Below, one piece after another: positions 35,288 through 44,708 of a stretch of DNA of 64,000 nucleotides. A model generated the notes under the pieces. That model was given only the letters and a program-made list of their open reading frames with translations. It had not been told where the DNA came from and did no database searches. Origin of the DNA: SHZL01 sp963815185 (GTDB lineage Bacteria; Pseudomonadota; Gammaproteobacteria; Xanthomonadales; SZUA-36); NCBI GenBank assembly GCA_963815185.1, contig CAWFGC010000009.1, forward strand, positions 868,001 through 932,000. The letters are read 5' to 3'. A program made the position numbers and the translations under genes. Every line of letters begins with the position of its first letter. Within the stretch, counting starts at the first letter, position 1.

Positions 35288-36185
35288 TTACCAAGGCTCG
35301 CTGGCGTCTTCCCGCAATATTTCAGCCATCCGCACCGCGCTGGGCGTGGGAAAGTCGGGATCCGCAAAAACGAGGTATACCTCGCCGAAGCGTTCAGCCC
35401 CTTCACGCATCGGCAGCGGTTTGAGGGTACCGCCATCCAGTTCCCTGGCGAATGGCGTCTTCCGGGAACCAGGCGAACCCCAGCCCCATGCATGCGGCTG
35501 CGATTTGTGTCGCCTTGTGCGAGAAGGTCCAGCGTTGATCGGCGCCGAACCAGCCGCCGCTTTCGCGGGTACGTTGTACCGCGCTGTCGCGAATCACCAG
35601 GTGCCGGTGTTTGCCCAGATCGTCAAGTGTCAATGCCCGGCCAAGCCGGTGCAGCGGATGATCCGGGTGTGCCGCCGCGATGAACCGCAACCGCAGCAGG
35701 GAGTCACCGCTGAATCCCTGGGGAATGTAGGTGGTGATGGCCAGATCGACTGCGCGTTCGTACAGGGCTTCATCGGTTCCGCCCAGCACGGTTTCATAAA
35801 GTTGGACGCGGGTCTGCGGCCGTTCTTCGCCAAATTTTTGCAGCGAGCGTAACAATACCCAGGTCGGGTAGACGATATCCACCGCCAGGCGCAGCTCAGG
35901 ATCCCAACCCGCGCCGAGGCCGGCGGCGCCACGTTCCAGGGCATCGGCCCGTTCGACCAGGTTCTTCGAGCGGCGATACAGCACCTCGCCTGCGGGGGTC
36001 AGCACCGCCCTGCGGCCCTGCTTTTCAAACAGCTTCAGATCGAGCATCTGTTCGATTTTCTGCACCGCGTAACTTACCGAAGACTGGGTTTTGTGCACGC
36101 TTTCCGCCGCTTGTGCATAGCCTCCGGCCTCCACTACGGCGATGAAAGCGCGCCACTGATCGAGCGCTATTCGTGGGTTCAACAT
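35288..36185 (-). CDS. LysR-type transcriptional regulator, frameshifted near the 3' end
   Basis: About 298 residues. The N-terminal winged helix is LDQWRAFIAVVEAGGYAQAA, SVHKTQSSVSYAVQKIEQML, and the body is the periplasmic-binding-like sensor domain. The frame stops early at 35403, but shifting by one base at a CCC run (35443-35445) continues as ELDGGTLKPLPMREG and on to EILREDASEPW with a stop at 35288, the normal family length. ATG 36185 starts the protein. It diverges from DoxX/pirin genes across a short palindrome-rich region and very likely controls them. The inducer is unknown. Confidence 0.88.
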
Positions 36186-36193
36186 ATCGAATT

Positions 36194-36214
36194 ATTCGAT
36201 CTGATAATTCGAAT
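36194..36214. promoter_or_regulatory. Candidate LysR operator between LysR and DoxX genes
   Basis: ATTCGA (36194-36199) and TCGAAT (36209-36214) form an inverted repeat with a nine-base spacer, containing the T-N11-A form usual for LysR proteins. Further half-sites, ATCGAA (36186-36191) and TATCGAATA (around 36228), flank it. The region is the only gap between the divergent genes. Confidence 0.6.
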
Positions 36215-36288
36215 ATTTCCGTTTTTTATCGAATAAGAAGATAGGTAGTATGACCTCAACACTTAATCAATTGCAAGGAGAAATCAGC

Positions 36289-36690
36289 ATGAACGCAATA
36301 TTCGAAAAACTCAGCCCCTGGACCGAGCTTGCCGGGCGTATTCTCATTGTCCTGATCTTCATCATTTCCGGCTATGGCAAGATCGGTGGCTATGAAGCAA
36401 CGCAAGGATACATGGCCGCAATGGGTGTTCCAGGCGCGCTGTTGCCGCTGGTGATCCTGACCGAACTGGGCGGTGGCGTGCTGGTTGCACTCGGACTTTT
36501 CACCCGCTACGCGGCTTTCGCCCTGGCCGGTTTTACCATTCTTTCCGCCTTCCTGTTCCACGGCAACTCCGCGGACCAGGTACAACAGATCATGTTCATG
36601 AAAAATATCGCCATCGCCGGCGGCTTCCTGTTCCTTGTCGCCAATGGAGCCGGCAAAATCAGCCTGGACAGCCGCCGTGGCCGGTCCTGA
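36289..36690 (+). CDS. DoxX-family membrane protein
   Basis: A 133-residue protein with four helices (about 14-33, 46-70, 73-92 and 104-121). The family start WTELAGRILIVLIFIISGYGKI and the LTELGGGVLVALGLFTRY segment are clear. Members are small inner-membrane proteins, some of which join thiosulfate:quinone oxidoreductase or redox-stress complexes; many are unassigned. AAGGAG lies eight bases before ATG 36289. The pirin gene follows 13 bases later and a LysR gene diverges, an arrangement common for redox- or electrophile-responsive DoxX-pirin units. Confidence 0.93.
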   Translation: MNAIFEKLSPWTELAGRILIVLIFIISGYGKIGGYEATQGYMAAMGVPGALLPLVILTELGGGVLVALGLFTRYAAFALAGFTILSAFLFHGNSADQVQQIMFMKNIAIAGGFLFLVANGAGKISLDSRRGRS

Positions 36691-36703
36691 ACGGAGCATC
36701 CCA

Positions 36704-37576
36704 ATGAACGCTACTAAACGAGCAAGAACACTGGTCCGCACGCTTCCAGGAATGGAAACTTCAGACGGAGCCGGCGTGAAACTGCGCCGCAGCATCGGCG
36801 CCGACAGGAACCTGCGGCTGGATCCCTTCCTGATGTTGGACGAGTTCGGCACCGAGAACCCGGACGACTATATCGCCGGCTTCCCACCGCACCCGCATCG
36901 CGGTTTTGAGACCGTCACTTACATGATCGACGGCCACATGCGGCACGAAGATCATTTGGGCAACGTCGGCGAACTGAAAAGTGGCGGCGTGCAATGGATG
37001 ACCGCCGGGCACGGCGTGATCCACTCGGAAATGCCGCAACAGGAAAGCGGCCGCATGCGCGGATTCCAGCTCTGGATCAACCTGCCGGCAAAGGAAAAAA
37101 TGAAGCCCGCTTCCTACCGGGACATTCCCGCCAGCGAGTTGACGACAGCCGATCTGGACGGCGGCGGTAAGTTGAAACTGATCGCAGGCAGATTGGACGT
37201 TGGTGGCGAATCGCAGGCCGGCCCGATCAACAGCCAGCCCGGCGCAATGGCCACCGATCCGCTGTTCGTGGACCTGGCCTTACCGGCCGGCGCGCAATAT
37301 CGCCTGGCGGTGCCGCAGGGCCACAACGCTTTTGCCTATGCCTATGAAGGCACAGCCCTGGTCAGTGGGCAGCCCTTGCCGCATCAACACGCCGGAATCC
37401 TGGGCGATGGCGATTACGTCGACATCGAAGCAGGCTCCGAAGACCTGCGCCTGATCCTCGTAGCCGGCAAGCCTCTGGGAGAACCGGTGGTGCAATATGG
37501 GCCTTTTGTGATGAATACCCGCGAGGAAATCGAACAGGCGCTGGACGATTATCGCCAGGGAAGATTGACCGCCTAG
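36704..37576 (+). CDS. Pirin family protein
   Basis: A 290-residue bicupin protein. The metal site is in the N-terminal cupin: His63 and His65 in FPPHPHRGFETVTY and His107 and Glu109 in HGVIHSEMP, the standard Fe-binding set. The C-terminal cupin has AYEGTALVSGQPLPHQHAG and a final PFVMNTREEIEQA. Bacterial pirins include quercetin dioxygenases and redox-sensing proteins. Co-transcription with DoxX under LysR control hints at a role in oxidative or aromatic-compound stress. The catalytic function is not decided by the sequence. Confidence 0.94.
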   Translation: MNATKRARTLVRTLPGMETSDGAGVKLRRSIGADRNLRLDPFLMLDEFGTENPDDYIAGFPPHPHRGFETVTYMIDGHMRHEDHLGNVGELKSGGVQWMTAGHGVIHSEMPQQESGRMRGFQLWINLPAKEKMKPASYRDIPASELTTADLDGGGKLKLIAGRLDVGGESQAGPINSQPGAMATDPLFVDLALPAGAQYRLAVPQGHNAFAYAYEGTALVSGQPLPHQHAGILGDGDYVDIEAGSEDLRLILVAGKPLGEPVVQYGPFVMNTREEIEQALDDYRQGRLTA

Positions 37577-37593
37577 TACGCCTGTATACAGCG

Positions 37594-38451
37594 TCAGCCC
37601 AAAAGCCCCCAGTCATCCAATAGATGAGTGCCGAGCAGTGAATCCAGGCGGGCCACATCCGCCTGGTAGATTGATTCCAGTTCATGCCACTGGCCGCGGT
37701 CCAGAACCTGTGTGTATTCATCGCTGGATTGCGCACGCTCATGCCCGTGCCGGGACATTACTTCCCTCAGATCCGCAAATACACCTTCCTGGCTTATGCG
37801 CGTTGGAATGCCGGCATAGACCACCTTTTCCAGATCGGTGATTCTGAAGGGGTGATTGTCGATGCCGAGGAATTCGCATACCCCTGAGAGGGTGAATTCC
37901 GGTTGCGCCTGGATATCATTTTCCAGGGTCAGTATCTTGATTTGCGACAGGTCGTATTCCTCGAGCCAGGCCGCCAGGTGGCGAGCGTAGAAACCCATGT
38001 CGACAACGCCGAGGAATTTCATACTCTGTTCAAACCCCGCTGCCGGTTCAAGCTCGCCTTCATTCAGGTAGTGCAGGTAGGCCGAGATGGCGCGCCTGAC
38101 CGGGTGACGCAGCAGCACGATCAGTCTCAGTTCAGCACCCAGATGTTGCTTGACCACCGCCGGAATATTGGTTTGAAAACCTTCGGGCATCACGCAGCAT
38201 GGAGACGCGCTGTAGCTCCAGAAATAACTGGCTGTTGCTTCACCAATTGCCCGTGCAGGGCCGGCTTCCTGAAAATTCTCGAGGTAAGCGCCGAACCCGG
38301 GCGACTGCAGATGCGGTGCGTAGGAGAAAAACTCCAGCTCCTTGTTGGCCGGCAGGAACACATCCGGATGTGCCGACAGATGCTTATGAAGCCAGCTTGT
38401 GCCGCATTTCTGCGCGCCGATGATGAGGAAATTGGGGAGTGTTGCCGGCAT
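37594..38451 (-). CDS. Sulfotransferase
   Basis: A 285-residue PAPS-dependent sulfotransferase. The 5'-phosphosulfate loop is FLIIGAQKCGTSWLHKHL (8-25, with Lys15), and the 3'-phosphate site is LIVLLRHPVRRAISAYLHY. ANKELEFFSY and IPTRISQ are also typical. Such enzymes sulfate polysaccharides, lipids or small secreted molecules in the cytosol. ATG 38451 starts at the domain. It is divergent from, and 107 bases from, a polysaccharide deacetylase gene, followed by two acyltransferases. Together these look like a group for modifying a cell-surface or secreted glycan; the actual acceptor is unknown. Confidence 0.92.
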   Translation of the reverse strand: MPATLPNFLIIGAQKCGTSWLHKHLSAHPDVFLPANKELEFFSYAPHLQSPGFGAYLENFQEAGPARAIGEATASYFWSYSASPCCVMPEGFQTNIPAVVKQHLGAELRLIVLLRHPVRRAISAYLHYLNEGELEPAAGFEQSMKFLGVVDMGFYARHLAAWLEEYDLSQIKILTLENDIQAQPEFTLSGVCEFLGIDNHPFRITDLEKVVYAGIPTRISQEGVFADLREVMSRHGHERAQSSDEYTQVLDRGQWHELESIYQADVARLDSLLGTHLLDDWGLLG

Positions 38452-38558
38452 CGAAAAAGTCGCCTCTGTGCCTGTGGGAATGCCCGTGCCGGGTCCAAAT
38501 GACATCCAGGATCTTTTGCGGCACACTGTCTTTCCCAAAACGCCCGGAGCCTGGAAAA

Positions 38559-39395
38559 TTGCGCATTCCCGTTCTGACCTATCACGGTGTCAATGTTCTG
38601 GCCAACCGATACGAGGAAAATGATCACCTTGGGCTGGCGGCTGACCTCCGGGAGATAAGCCACCTGGGATACCAAATCGTGCCATTGTCGGAGATTGTAG
38701 ATTGGCACAAGGGAATTGTCGAAGACGCGAAGCTCGAGAAGTGCCTGGCGATCACCTTCGATGACGGTTCCTGGTTTGATTTTCACGACCTTCCCCACCC
38801 GACCTGCGGAGAGCAAAGAAGCCTGTTTAACATTCTCCGGGATTTCCAAAGCGAGGTGGGTCGTGAAGCTCAACCCGCACTGCACGCTACCAGCTTTGTC
38901 ATCTGCTCGCCCGATGCCCGCGAACAGCTTGATCGAAATGGCCTGATTGGACTGGGTTGGTGGGGTGACGACTGGTGGCAGGCGGCACAAACATCAGCCT
39001 TGATGTCGATCCAGTGTCATAGCTGGGATCATGTACATCCGGATGTGGAAACGGTTGCCCAGGCCGACAACATCAAGGGTGATTTCAGCCGGGTAGCCAG
39101 CTATGAAGATTGTGAAATACAGGTCCGCGCGGCAGCCGATTACATCGCTTCGGTCATCAGCGGCTACCGTCCCGATCTGTTCGCTTATCCTTATGGTCAG
39201 TGCAGTGATTACCTGGCACAGCGCTATTTCCCGGAATTTTCTTCGCGCCATGGTTTTCGTGCTGCGTTTACCACGGATTCACGCGCGGTGAGCCGCGTTG
39301 ACGATATTTGGCGTCTGCCGCGCTTTGTGTTTGGACGCGACTGGCGCTCATGCTCTGAATTGCGTGCGCTGCTGGAAAAGACTGCAGTGCAGTGA
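38559..39395 (+). CDS. Polysaccharide deacetylase-family protein
   Basis: A 278-residue NodB-type carbohydrate esterase. IPVLTYHGV opens the domain, the metal-binding and catalytic TFDDGSW is at 66-72, and CHSWDHVHP supplies the His ligands. LFAYPYGQCSDYL and the late DIWRLPRF are also family segments. The insert DLPHPTCGEQRSLFN between the motifs is unusual. The start is taken as TTG 38559 with GGAG (38546-38549) nine bases upstream; the longer frame begins inside the divergent sulfotransferase gene. Its stop overlaps the acyltransferase start (GTGATG), so the two are translationally coupled. Confidence 0.88.
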   Translation: MRIPVLTYHGVNVLANRYEENDHLGLAADLREISHLGYQIVPLSEIVDWHKGIVEDAKLEKCLAITFDDGSWFDFHDLPHPTCGEQRSLFNILRDFQSEVGREAQPALHATSFVICSPDAREQLDRNGLIGLGWWGDDWWQAAQTSALMSIQCHSWDHVHPDVETVAQADNIKGDFSRVASYEDCEIQVRAAADYIASVISGYRPDLFAYPYGQCSDYLAQRYFPEFSSRHGFRAAFTTDSRAVSRVDDIWRLPRFVFGRDWRSCSELRALLEKTAVQ

Positions 39396-40685
39396 TGTTG
39401 ATCAATGTGCAATTGTTGCGCTTCATCGCTGCGATGTTGGTGGTGATTTATCACATTGCACAGCGTATCCCCGAATCGTCTGTCATTTCGTACCAGTTGT
39501 TCGGACTGGTTGAATCGTTCGGATTCGCCGGCGTCGACATCTTTTTCGTCATCAGCGGTTTCATCATGGTCTACACCACCCGGGGACGTGCCGGTCCGGA
39601 TCAGGGTCAGCAGTTCCTGCGTCGTCGAATCGCGCGCATCTATTCGGGCTATTGGCCCTTTTTCTTTGCCGCCTGGTTGGTGTTCGCATTCACCCGTCCT
39701 GAGCACCTGACCGAATCCCACCTATTGAAATCTTTCTTACTTTGGCCGCAATCCCTTGACCTGGTCTTGCTTGAAATCACCTGGACGCTTTCTTTCGAGA
39801 TGTACTTCTATGTGATGTTTGCCTTGCTGGTTGCCTTTACGCCCACTGCCGTGAGGACCCGCGTTCTGGTGTCGCTGGCATCTTTGCTGCTGGCCTACAA
39901 CGGCTACAAGCACTTTATGGTCTCCGGGTTCAGCCCGGAGACACATCAATGATTACCCCTTGTACCTGCGGTTCACGACCTCGCCGTTTCTGCTGGAATT
40001 CCTGTGTGGGGCTTTGCTGGCCCAGTGGCTGGAAAAAAGCCGGCTGCGCGGGTCTCTTCTGTGTCTGATCGCCGGCGCTGTGCTGTTTTGCGCGGGAGGC
40101 TTGATCAATGCGGTTGTGTATTCCGGAATGATCGAGCAGGGTTATCACGTTCTCCCCAGGGTTATTGTGTTCGGGATTCCCTCCTTGCTGTTGGTAGCCG
40201 GGATGGTGGCCGTGGAGACGGATGGCCACGTCGCATATCGCCGCTTCAGCATCGAGGCGGGCGGGTCATCCTACGCAATCTATCTCAGCCATGTAGTGAT
40301 ACTGAGCCTGGCCTGGTACATGGGTCTGGGCGGGTGGCTGGCCGGTTTCGGCGGCATTGCCGGCTTGTCGGGATATGTTTTGCTGGTGGTGCTGATCTTC
40401 GCCGCCAGCCTGTTGCACTACCTGTTGCTGGAGAAGCGTTTGCACAGGCTGTTCAAGCAAGTGTCTTGCATTGGCCTGATGGTGCGCAACGAGGACTGGA
40501 ATTTACGGGATCCTGACCTCGGATCGACTCGCTGGCTCAAGCCCCAAAACACGCTTGAACCCTCGATGCAGAGGGCGTTCCAACAGGTGGTAATGCGCCA
40601 TGCTGTAGATCAGTATGAGCACCGCATACAGAACATACAGGAACTGCGCCGCCAGGCGGATCCAGCTGTCCGGCAAATGCATTGA
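39395..40685 (+). CDS. Acyltransferase 3 family (OafA-like) protein, copy 1, frameshifted
   Basis: A membrane O-acyltransferase of about 370-430 residues. It starts MLINVQLLRFIAAMLVVIYH with the His of helix 1, then GFAGVDIFFVISGFIMVYTT and FLRRRIARIYSGYW, the conserved Arg region. The frame changes near 39940, after which DYPLYLRF, FLLEFLCGALLAQWL, EAGGSSYAIYLSH and LLEKRLHRLF follow. The true end is probably between 40479 and 40516, as the open frame beyond overlaps a convergent paralogue by 180 bases. Such enzymes add acetyl or other acyl groups to envelope sugars, with the deacetylase next door possibly removing them. Substrate unknown. Confidence 0.82.
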
Positions 40686-41607
40686 GCCCGAGGTGCCTGG
40701 ATGCGGCCAGCAACAAGGTGTGGGACAGATAGATGGCATAGGAGGCACCGCCGGCCAGCAGGCTGAATCGCAGCGGTGTTCGAACGCCGGACTGTTCCAA
40801 ACGCACCAGCCCCGCAAGCATCATCAGCGCGGGTGTGCCGAATGTCAGCACCCGGAAGAAGACGTAATACCCTTGTTCTATGTGCCCCTCGAAAAGATGG
40901 TTGTTCACCCAGCCGCCACAGCAGAACAGGACCGCACCCAGTGCCACCCAGACCGCTCCGTGGCCGCCCGCGCGATGACGCAGCCAGCCCGCTGCGATGG
41001 CGCCGCTGAGGAACTCGGCCAGGTAGGGGCTGAGCATGTAGTACTCGGCAAGACTGATGGTTTCCAGGTGCCCGGGATCGTAGGCGTGGCGGCCGAACTG
41101 ACTGTATAAGGACCAGCAGAAAATAAACGCCAGCAACAGGTGCAACACCAGGTTGCGGCGACGCAGTGCAAAGATGACCAAAAGGGTGTACAGCAGATAA
41201 AAGAACATTTCGAAAATCAGGGTCCAACTGACCGCGATAAGCAGTTCGTTGGTGGGCCACAGGATGGCGGAACGTATCAGGCTGGAAGATGCGATAACCT
41301 CCGGGCTGATCCATGCAAACAGGGCCAGTGCAAGCAAAAAGAAGGGCCAATAGCCGGAATAAATGCGCGCGATGCGGCGGCGGGCGAACGCCCAACCATC
41401 CTCGAGTCCAGCGGCCGTGTGCGTCGTATAGGCCATGATAAAGCCGCTGATGACAAAAAATATGTCGACCCCGGCAAAGCCGATCGCCTCACTCAGGTCA
41501 AAAAACATCCCCTGGCCGATGCCCGCATCACGAACCTGAGCGCTGGTGTGGTAAACGACGACCAGCATGGCCGCCACGAATCGCAGGAACTGGATGTTGA
41601 TCAGCAT
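40503..41607 (-). CDS. Acyltransferase 3 family (OafA-like) protein, copy 2, frameshifted
   Basis: A paralogue of the preceding gene placed tail to tail. It starts MLINIQFLRFVAAMLVVVYH, then GFAGVDIFFVISGFIMAYTT and FARRRIARIYSGYW, nearly the same as copy 1. Later AEYYMLSPYLAEFLSGAIAAGW and LLAGGASYAIYLSH follow. Near 40675 the frame changes; the other frame continues SWIRLAAQFLYVLYAVLILI and HYHLLERPLHRGFKRVL to a stop at 40503. ATG 41607 matches the start of copy 1 exactly. The two must have arisen by inverted duplication or joint gain; different acyl or sugar specificity is likely but not readable. Confidence 0.85.
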
Positions 41608-41697
41608 GGCGGCGTGTGGTTCAAACTTTGCAGCATCCCGATGGCTGACACAGGAAGCCGCTATCATACCAGCCGCTGTTGAAAACGGTGCGCGTAA

Positions 41698-42702
41698 TTA
41701 CTTCTGCGCAGGATTTTCCATCGGGTTCTTGTCGCCGAAGTGGCCCATGGCCGATACCACCGCGCGGCGTTGCAGGTAAGGGTAGGTCTGCAGCAATGCT
41801 GCACGCTGGTCCCAGAGTTGCTGCTCCAGGTCCGTCTCGCCGATGCGTTTGGCCAGGTCACTCGCTGCCCGCAACTGGTCTGCCTGTAATTGCAGCCCGG
41901 CGGCATCCGGCTGCATGGCGAGGATCTGCTTCAGCACCGACCGGGCCTCGTCGGCTTGCCCTTTGTCCAGCAGGTAGCCTGCCAGCAGACGTGCGTAGCG
42001 CGGATTGTCCGGAGCATGCTGCCATGCGGCACGCATCATTTCTATTGCCAGGTCAAGATCGCCTCCGGCAATGTCCGGTAAAGCGTAATAGGTTTCCGCA
42101 AGCAAGGCTTGCGCAGCCCCATGCAGGCTTTTCGGATCTTCGGCCGTCACCGCTTTTAAAAGGGGCAGGGCCTTCGCGTTTGGCCCGATGCGCAGGCTTT
42201 CGTAATAGTTCAGTTCAGCGGTGTCGAATCCGGCTTCATGCGCCTGTTGCAGCAGGCGCGCCTGCTCCTTCTGCGCGGCAATCATCGCGATCATCGGTGC
42301 GTTCAGTTTCTTGTCTTTCGGTACTTCGACGACATACCAGTCAATCAGGTAACCCAGTTCATACAGGATGACGCGGTCCAGGTAATAGATATAGCGCGCG
42401 TTGGCCTGCAGCGCAGCCAGTTGAGCCTCGTAATCGCTGGTATGGCTGTCGGCAAACGCGATGATGGTTTTTGCCGCGCAGGCCAGTTTTGCCGTGTCGT
42501 AGCTGGCGTCGAGCAACTCAGCCGCGGTTTGCTGTTGCTGCTCGGGGCTGCCGGACATGGCTGCTGCGCAGTCGAATCCCGTGTCTTCTGCGATCGCGGT
42601 CAGCGTAAAAAGAACGGTAATGCAGCTTGCAGCAAGGGCTACAAATCTGGCCTGGCTTTTCTCTTTACCGGCCGGCGGTGTGCAGATAATCAGCGATAAC
42701 AT
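41698..42702 (-). CDS. Periplasmic TPR-repeat protein of the cytochrome operon
   Basis: About 334 residues. A hydrophobic stretch (FVALAASCITVLFTLTAIA, about 20-38) ending before EDTGFDC looks like a signal peptide. The body is helical, with TPR-like units such as AAQALLAETYYALPDIAGGD and NPRYARLLAGYLLDKGQADEA. The start is uncertain: ATG 42702 overlaps the upstream cytochrome gene by 38 bases and gives a long leader, so an undetected frame change may hide a better one. It is the last gene of a minus-strand run of three electron-transfer genes and may act as an assembly or scaffold protein for them. Confidence 0.7.
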   Translation of the reverse strand: MLSLIICTPPAGKEKSQARFVALAASCITVLFTLTAIAEDTGFDCAAAMSGSPEQQQQTAAELLDASYDTAKLACAAKTIIAFADSHTSDYEAQLAALQANARYIYYLDRVILYELGYLIDWYVVEVPKDKKLNAPMIAMIAAQKEQARLLQQAHEAGFDTAELNYYESLRIGPNAKALPLLKAVTAEDPKSLHGAAQALLAETYYALPDIAGGDLDLAIEMMRAAWQHAPDNPRYARLLAGYLLDKGQADEARSVLKQILAMQPDAAGLQLQADQLRAASDLAKRIGETDLEQQLWDQRAALLQTYPYLQRRAVVSAMGHFGDKNPMENPAQK

Positions 42703-43273
42703 CAGCTGTCTCCTCAGTGTCGATGGTTTGGGCAATAGCCCGCATACTGGCTGCATACGTGTCCGCAGCATCATAGCCGCGAATCCCGGCCTTGAAATCG
42801 TGCAACTGCTTTTTCAAATACCAGCTATCCAGCCCGCGCAGGGGCGGCGCACCCAGCGCTTCGGTGCCTTCGGCATTGGGTCCGTGGCAAGCTGCGCATT
42901 GTTGGTAAGCTGCCTGCCCCGCATTCTGTGCGTCCGCGCTGATGGGCTGGCCGTCCACTGTTGCCGGCCCGGGCAGCGATTCGAGGTAAGCGGTCAGGTT
43001 ACTGATATCCGTTGCGGACAGATTGAGGGCAAATATGGCCATTTGCCTGGAGGTTTTGTCCGCCGCCGGCCCGCCGCGCATACCGGAGGCAAAAGACTGA
43101 AGCTGCCGCGCCGCGTACCAGGCAGGAAGGCCTGCAATGCGCGGCGCAGACAGTTCCTTGTTGCCCTGGCCCTGCATGCCATGACAGGCGCCGCAAATGG
43201 AAAAGCGCAAGCGCCCGGCGGCGATGTCTCCGTCGGCGCTGGCGAATTCCGCCAGCAGCATCGTCACGGCCAA
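42665..43273 (-). CDS. Di-haem cytochrome c4-like protein
   Basis: A 202-residue protein with two cytochrome c domains: CGACH (27-31) and CAACH (126-130), each followed by a domain with RIAGLPAWYAARQLQSF or PLRGLDSWYLKKQLHDF, the c4-type helix containing the Leu/Tyr conserved around the haem. MAVTMLLAEFASADG at the start is too short for a complete signal peptide, so the real start may be slightly upstream and lost. Likely role: carry electrons in the periplasm from donors such as the PQQ dehydrogenase or di-haem enzymes to an oxidase. It is 17 bases from the upstream beta-helix-cytochrome gene. Confidence 0.86.
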   Translation of the reverse strand: MAVTMLLAEFASADGDIAAGRLRFSICGACHGMQGQGNKELSAPRIAGLPAWYAARQLQSFASGMRGGPAADKTSRQMAIFALNLSATDISNLTAYLESLPGPATVDGQPISADAQNAGQAAYQQCAACHGPNAEGTEALGAPPLRGLDSWYLKKQLHDFKAGIRGYDAADTYAASMRAIAQTIDTEETADVIADYLHTAGR

Positions 43274-43290
43274 TGCAACTGCAGCTGATT

Positions 43291-44694
43291 TTAGTTCTTA
43301 TCAGCACCGACTTCGTTCAGGATGTAGTTGGCCAGATCCAGCCGCAATTGCGCCGGGAGATAATTCTGCGGCGGCATTGCCGGGAACTCCTCGATAGGCC
43401 GCTTCTTGGTCGGCGCGGCGATCCAGTCCGCCAATCCTTGCGGATTACCCATATACAGCGCCTTGATCACGGTCATCGGCGGGCCAATCATGGTGTTGTC
43501 GTAGGCATGGCAGCCGGAACACACTGCGTGATAGGTCAATTGTGTTTTTTGCGCCTCGCTCAGAGGCTGGCTCTCGATCGGCTCAGCCAGTTGGTAACTC
43601 ACGATATCGTCGCGATCCGGCGCCGGGTCACATTCGGCCCAGCGGGAAAGCCCAAGCTGCGTTGCACCCTGGTCGCTGGCAAAGCAGTGACCGTGGCCGC
43701 GGGCAAGGTTTACGATATCGGCGCCATGTTCGAGGCTGGCGCCGGCCACTTCCAGGCCCGTAGCGGCATAACCGTTGTGGACGAAGAGGTTGCCCAGTAT
43801 CCTGATTTCATCAGGCTCCGGCTCGATCGCCGCATCCACCGGAAAAGCCCCACCGAGCGCGCTCAGGCTGGAAATGCACACGCCGCAACTCTGGTTGTTC
43901 TTGACGATATTGCCTTCAATGGTCACCCGGTCGATTGCGCTCACGGTGATGCCGCGCCCGGCCCGGTCCTTCGAGCGTTCAAAATCGGTCGAATTATTGT
44001 TGATGACCATGTTGTTTCTGACAATCACATCGGCTGCGCTCTTGGTTTGCAGCCCCGGGAATATGGTCACCGGGATGCCGACGGCGTTGTCATGGGCGTA
44101 ATTGGCTTCGATCAGGATTTTGTGTGAATTCTCCGCCTCGATGCCGAGCGCATTGTCAAAAAGCTCGTTGGCGATGATGTCGATATTTTCCGAAATGCCG
44201 ACATAGATTCCCGCATCCGTGCACCTGGAGACGATGTTTTGCGAGACCAGGCCGTTCTTGCCAAACTGCGGAAAGATGCCGTAGAGGAAAATGTTATCGA
44301 CGATGTTGTTGCGAATGCGGAAATTGTTGGCGCCCTGGGTGGTGATGCCGTTGCTGCGATAGTTGCGCACCTCAAAGCCTTCGATGGTAACGCCGTGACC
44401 GGAAGCGATGATGCCATCGTGAAGGTCCTTTTTGCCACCGTCGAGTACCGGACGGGCTCCATCGACAATGACGCCGATCAAATCGACGTTGTCCTTGTCG
44501 ATATATACCGTCTCCTCGTACAGACCCGGCATCACCCGCACCGTATCACCGCTGACCGCGCGGTTGACGGCGTCCTGTATTCGACTACCCGGATTGACGA
44601 CGATATCCGCCGCGGCGGCAGATAGCGGCCCCAGGGTCAAGACGATGATGCAGCATCTGCAGATGAGCCGGACAAGCGGGTAATCAGATCGCAT
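43291..44694 (-). CDS. Right-handed parallel beta-helix protein fused to a cytochrome c domain
   Basis: A 467-residue fusion. A signal peptide is followed by a pectate-lyase-like beta-helix (about 30-340) with NosD/PbH1-type coils: IQDAVNRAVSGDTVRVMPGLY, then repeats such as GIIASGHGVTIEGFEVRNYR, NNFRIRNNIVDN and RVTIEGNIVKNN. The C-terminal part is a cytochrome c domain with CSGCH at 392-396 and a later Met-rich segment (EEFPAMPP) that could give the axial ligand. I know beta-helix proteins from polysaccharide binding or cleavage and from copper insertion (NosD), but not in fusion with a haem domain. It sits 15 bases from the di-haem peroxidase gene, implying a joint redox task. Confidence 0.85.
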   Translation of the reverse strand: MRSDYPLVRLICRCCIIVLTLGPLSAAAADIVVNPGSRIQDAVNRAVSGDTVRVMPGLYEETVYIDKDNVDLIGVIVDGARPVLDGGKKDLHDGIIASGHGVTIEGFEVRNYRSNGITTQGANNFRIRNNIVDNIFLYGIFPQFGKNGLVSQNIVSRCTDAGIYVGISENIDIIANELFDNALGIEAENSHKILIEANYAHDNAVGIPVTIFPGLQTKSAADVIVRNNMVINNNSTDFERSKDRAGRGITVSAIDRVTIEGNIVKNNQSCGVCISSLSALGGAFPVDAAIEPEPDEIRILGNLFVHNGYAATGLEVAGASLEHGADIVNLARGHGHCFASDQGATQLGLSRWAECDPAPDRDDIVSYQLAEPIESQPLSEAQKTQLTYHAVCSGCHAYDNTMIGPPMTVIKALYMGNPQGLADWIAAPTKKRPIEEFPAMPPQNYLPAQLRLDLANYILNEVGADKN

Positions 44695-44708
44695 TTTGAA
44701 CTCCTATT

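Noticed and set aside
34429..35493. A 354-residue open frame on the minus strand
   Set aside because: It runs against the multicopper oxidase tail, whose MopE-like and HYR-type motifs show the plus strand to be the coding one, and across a strong terminator.
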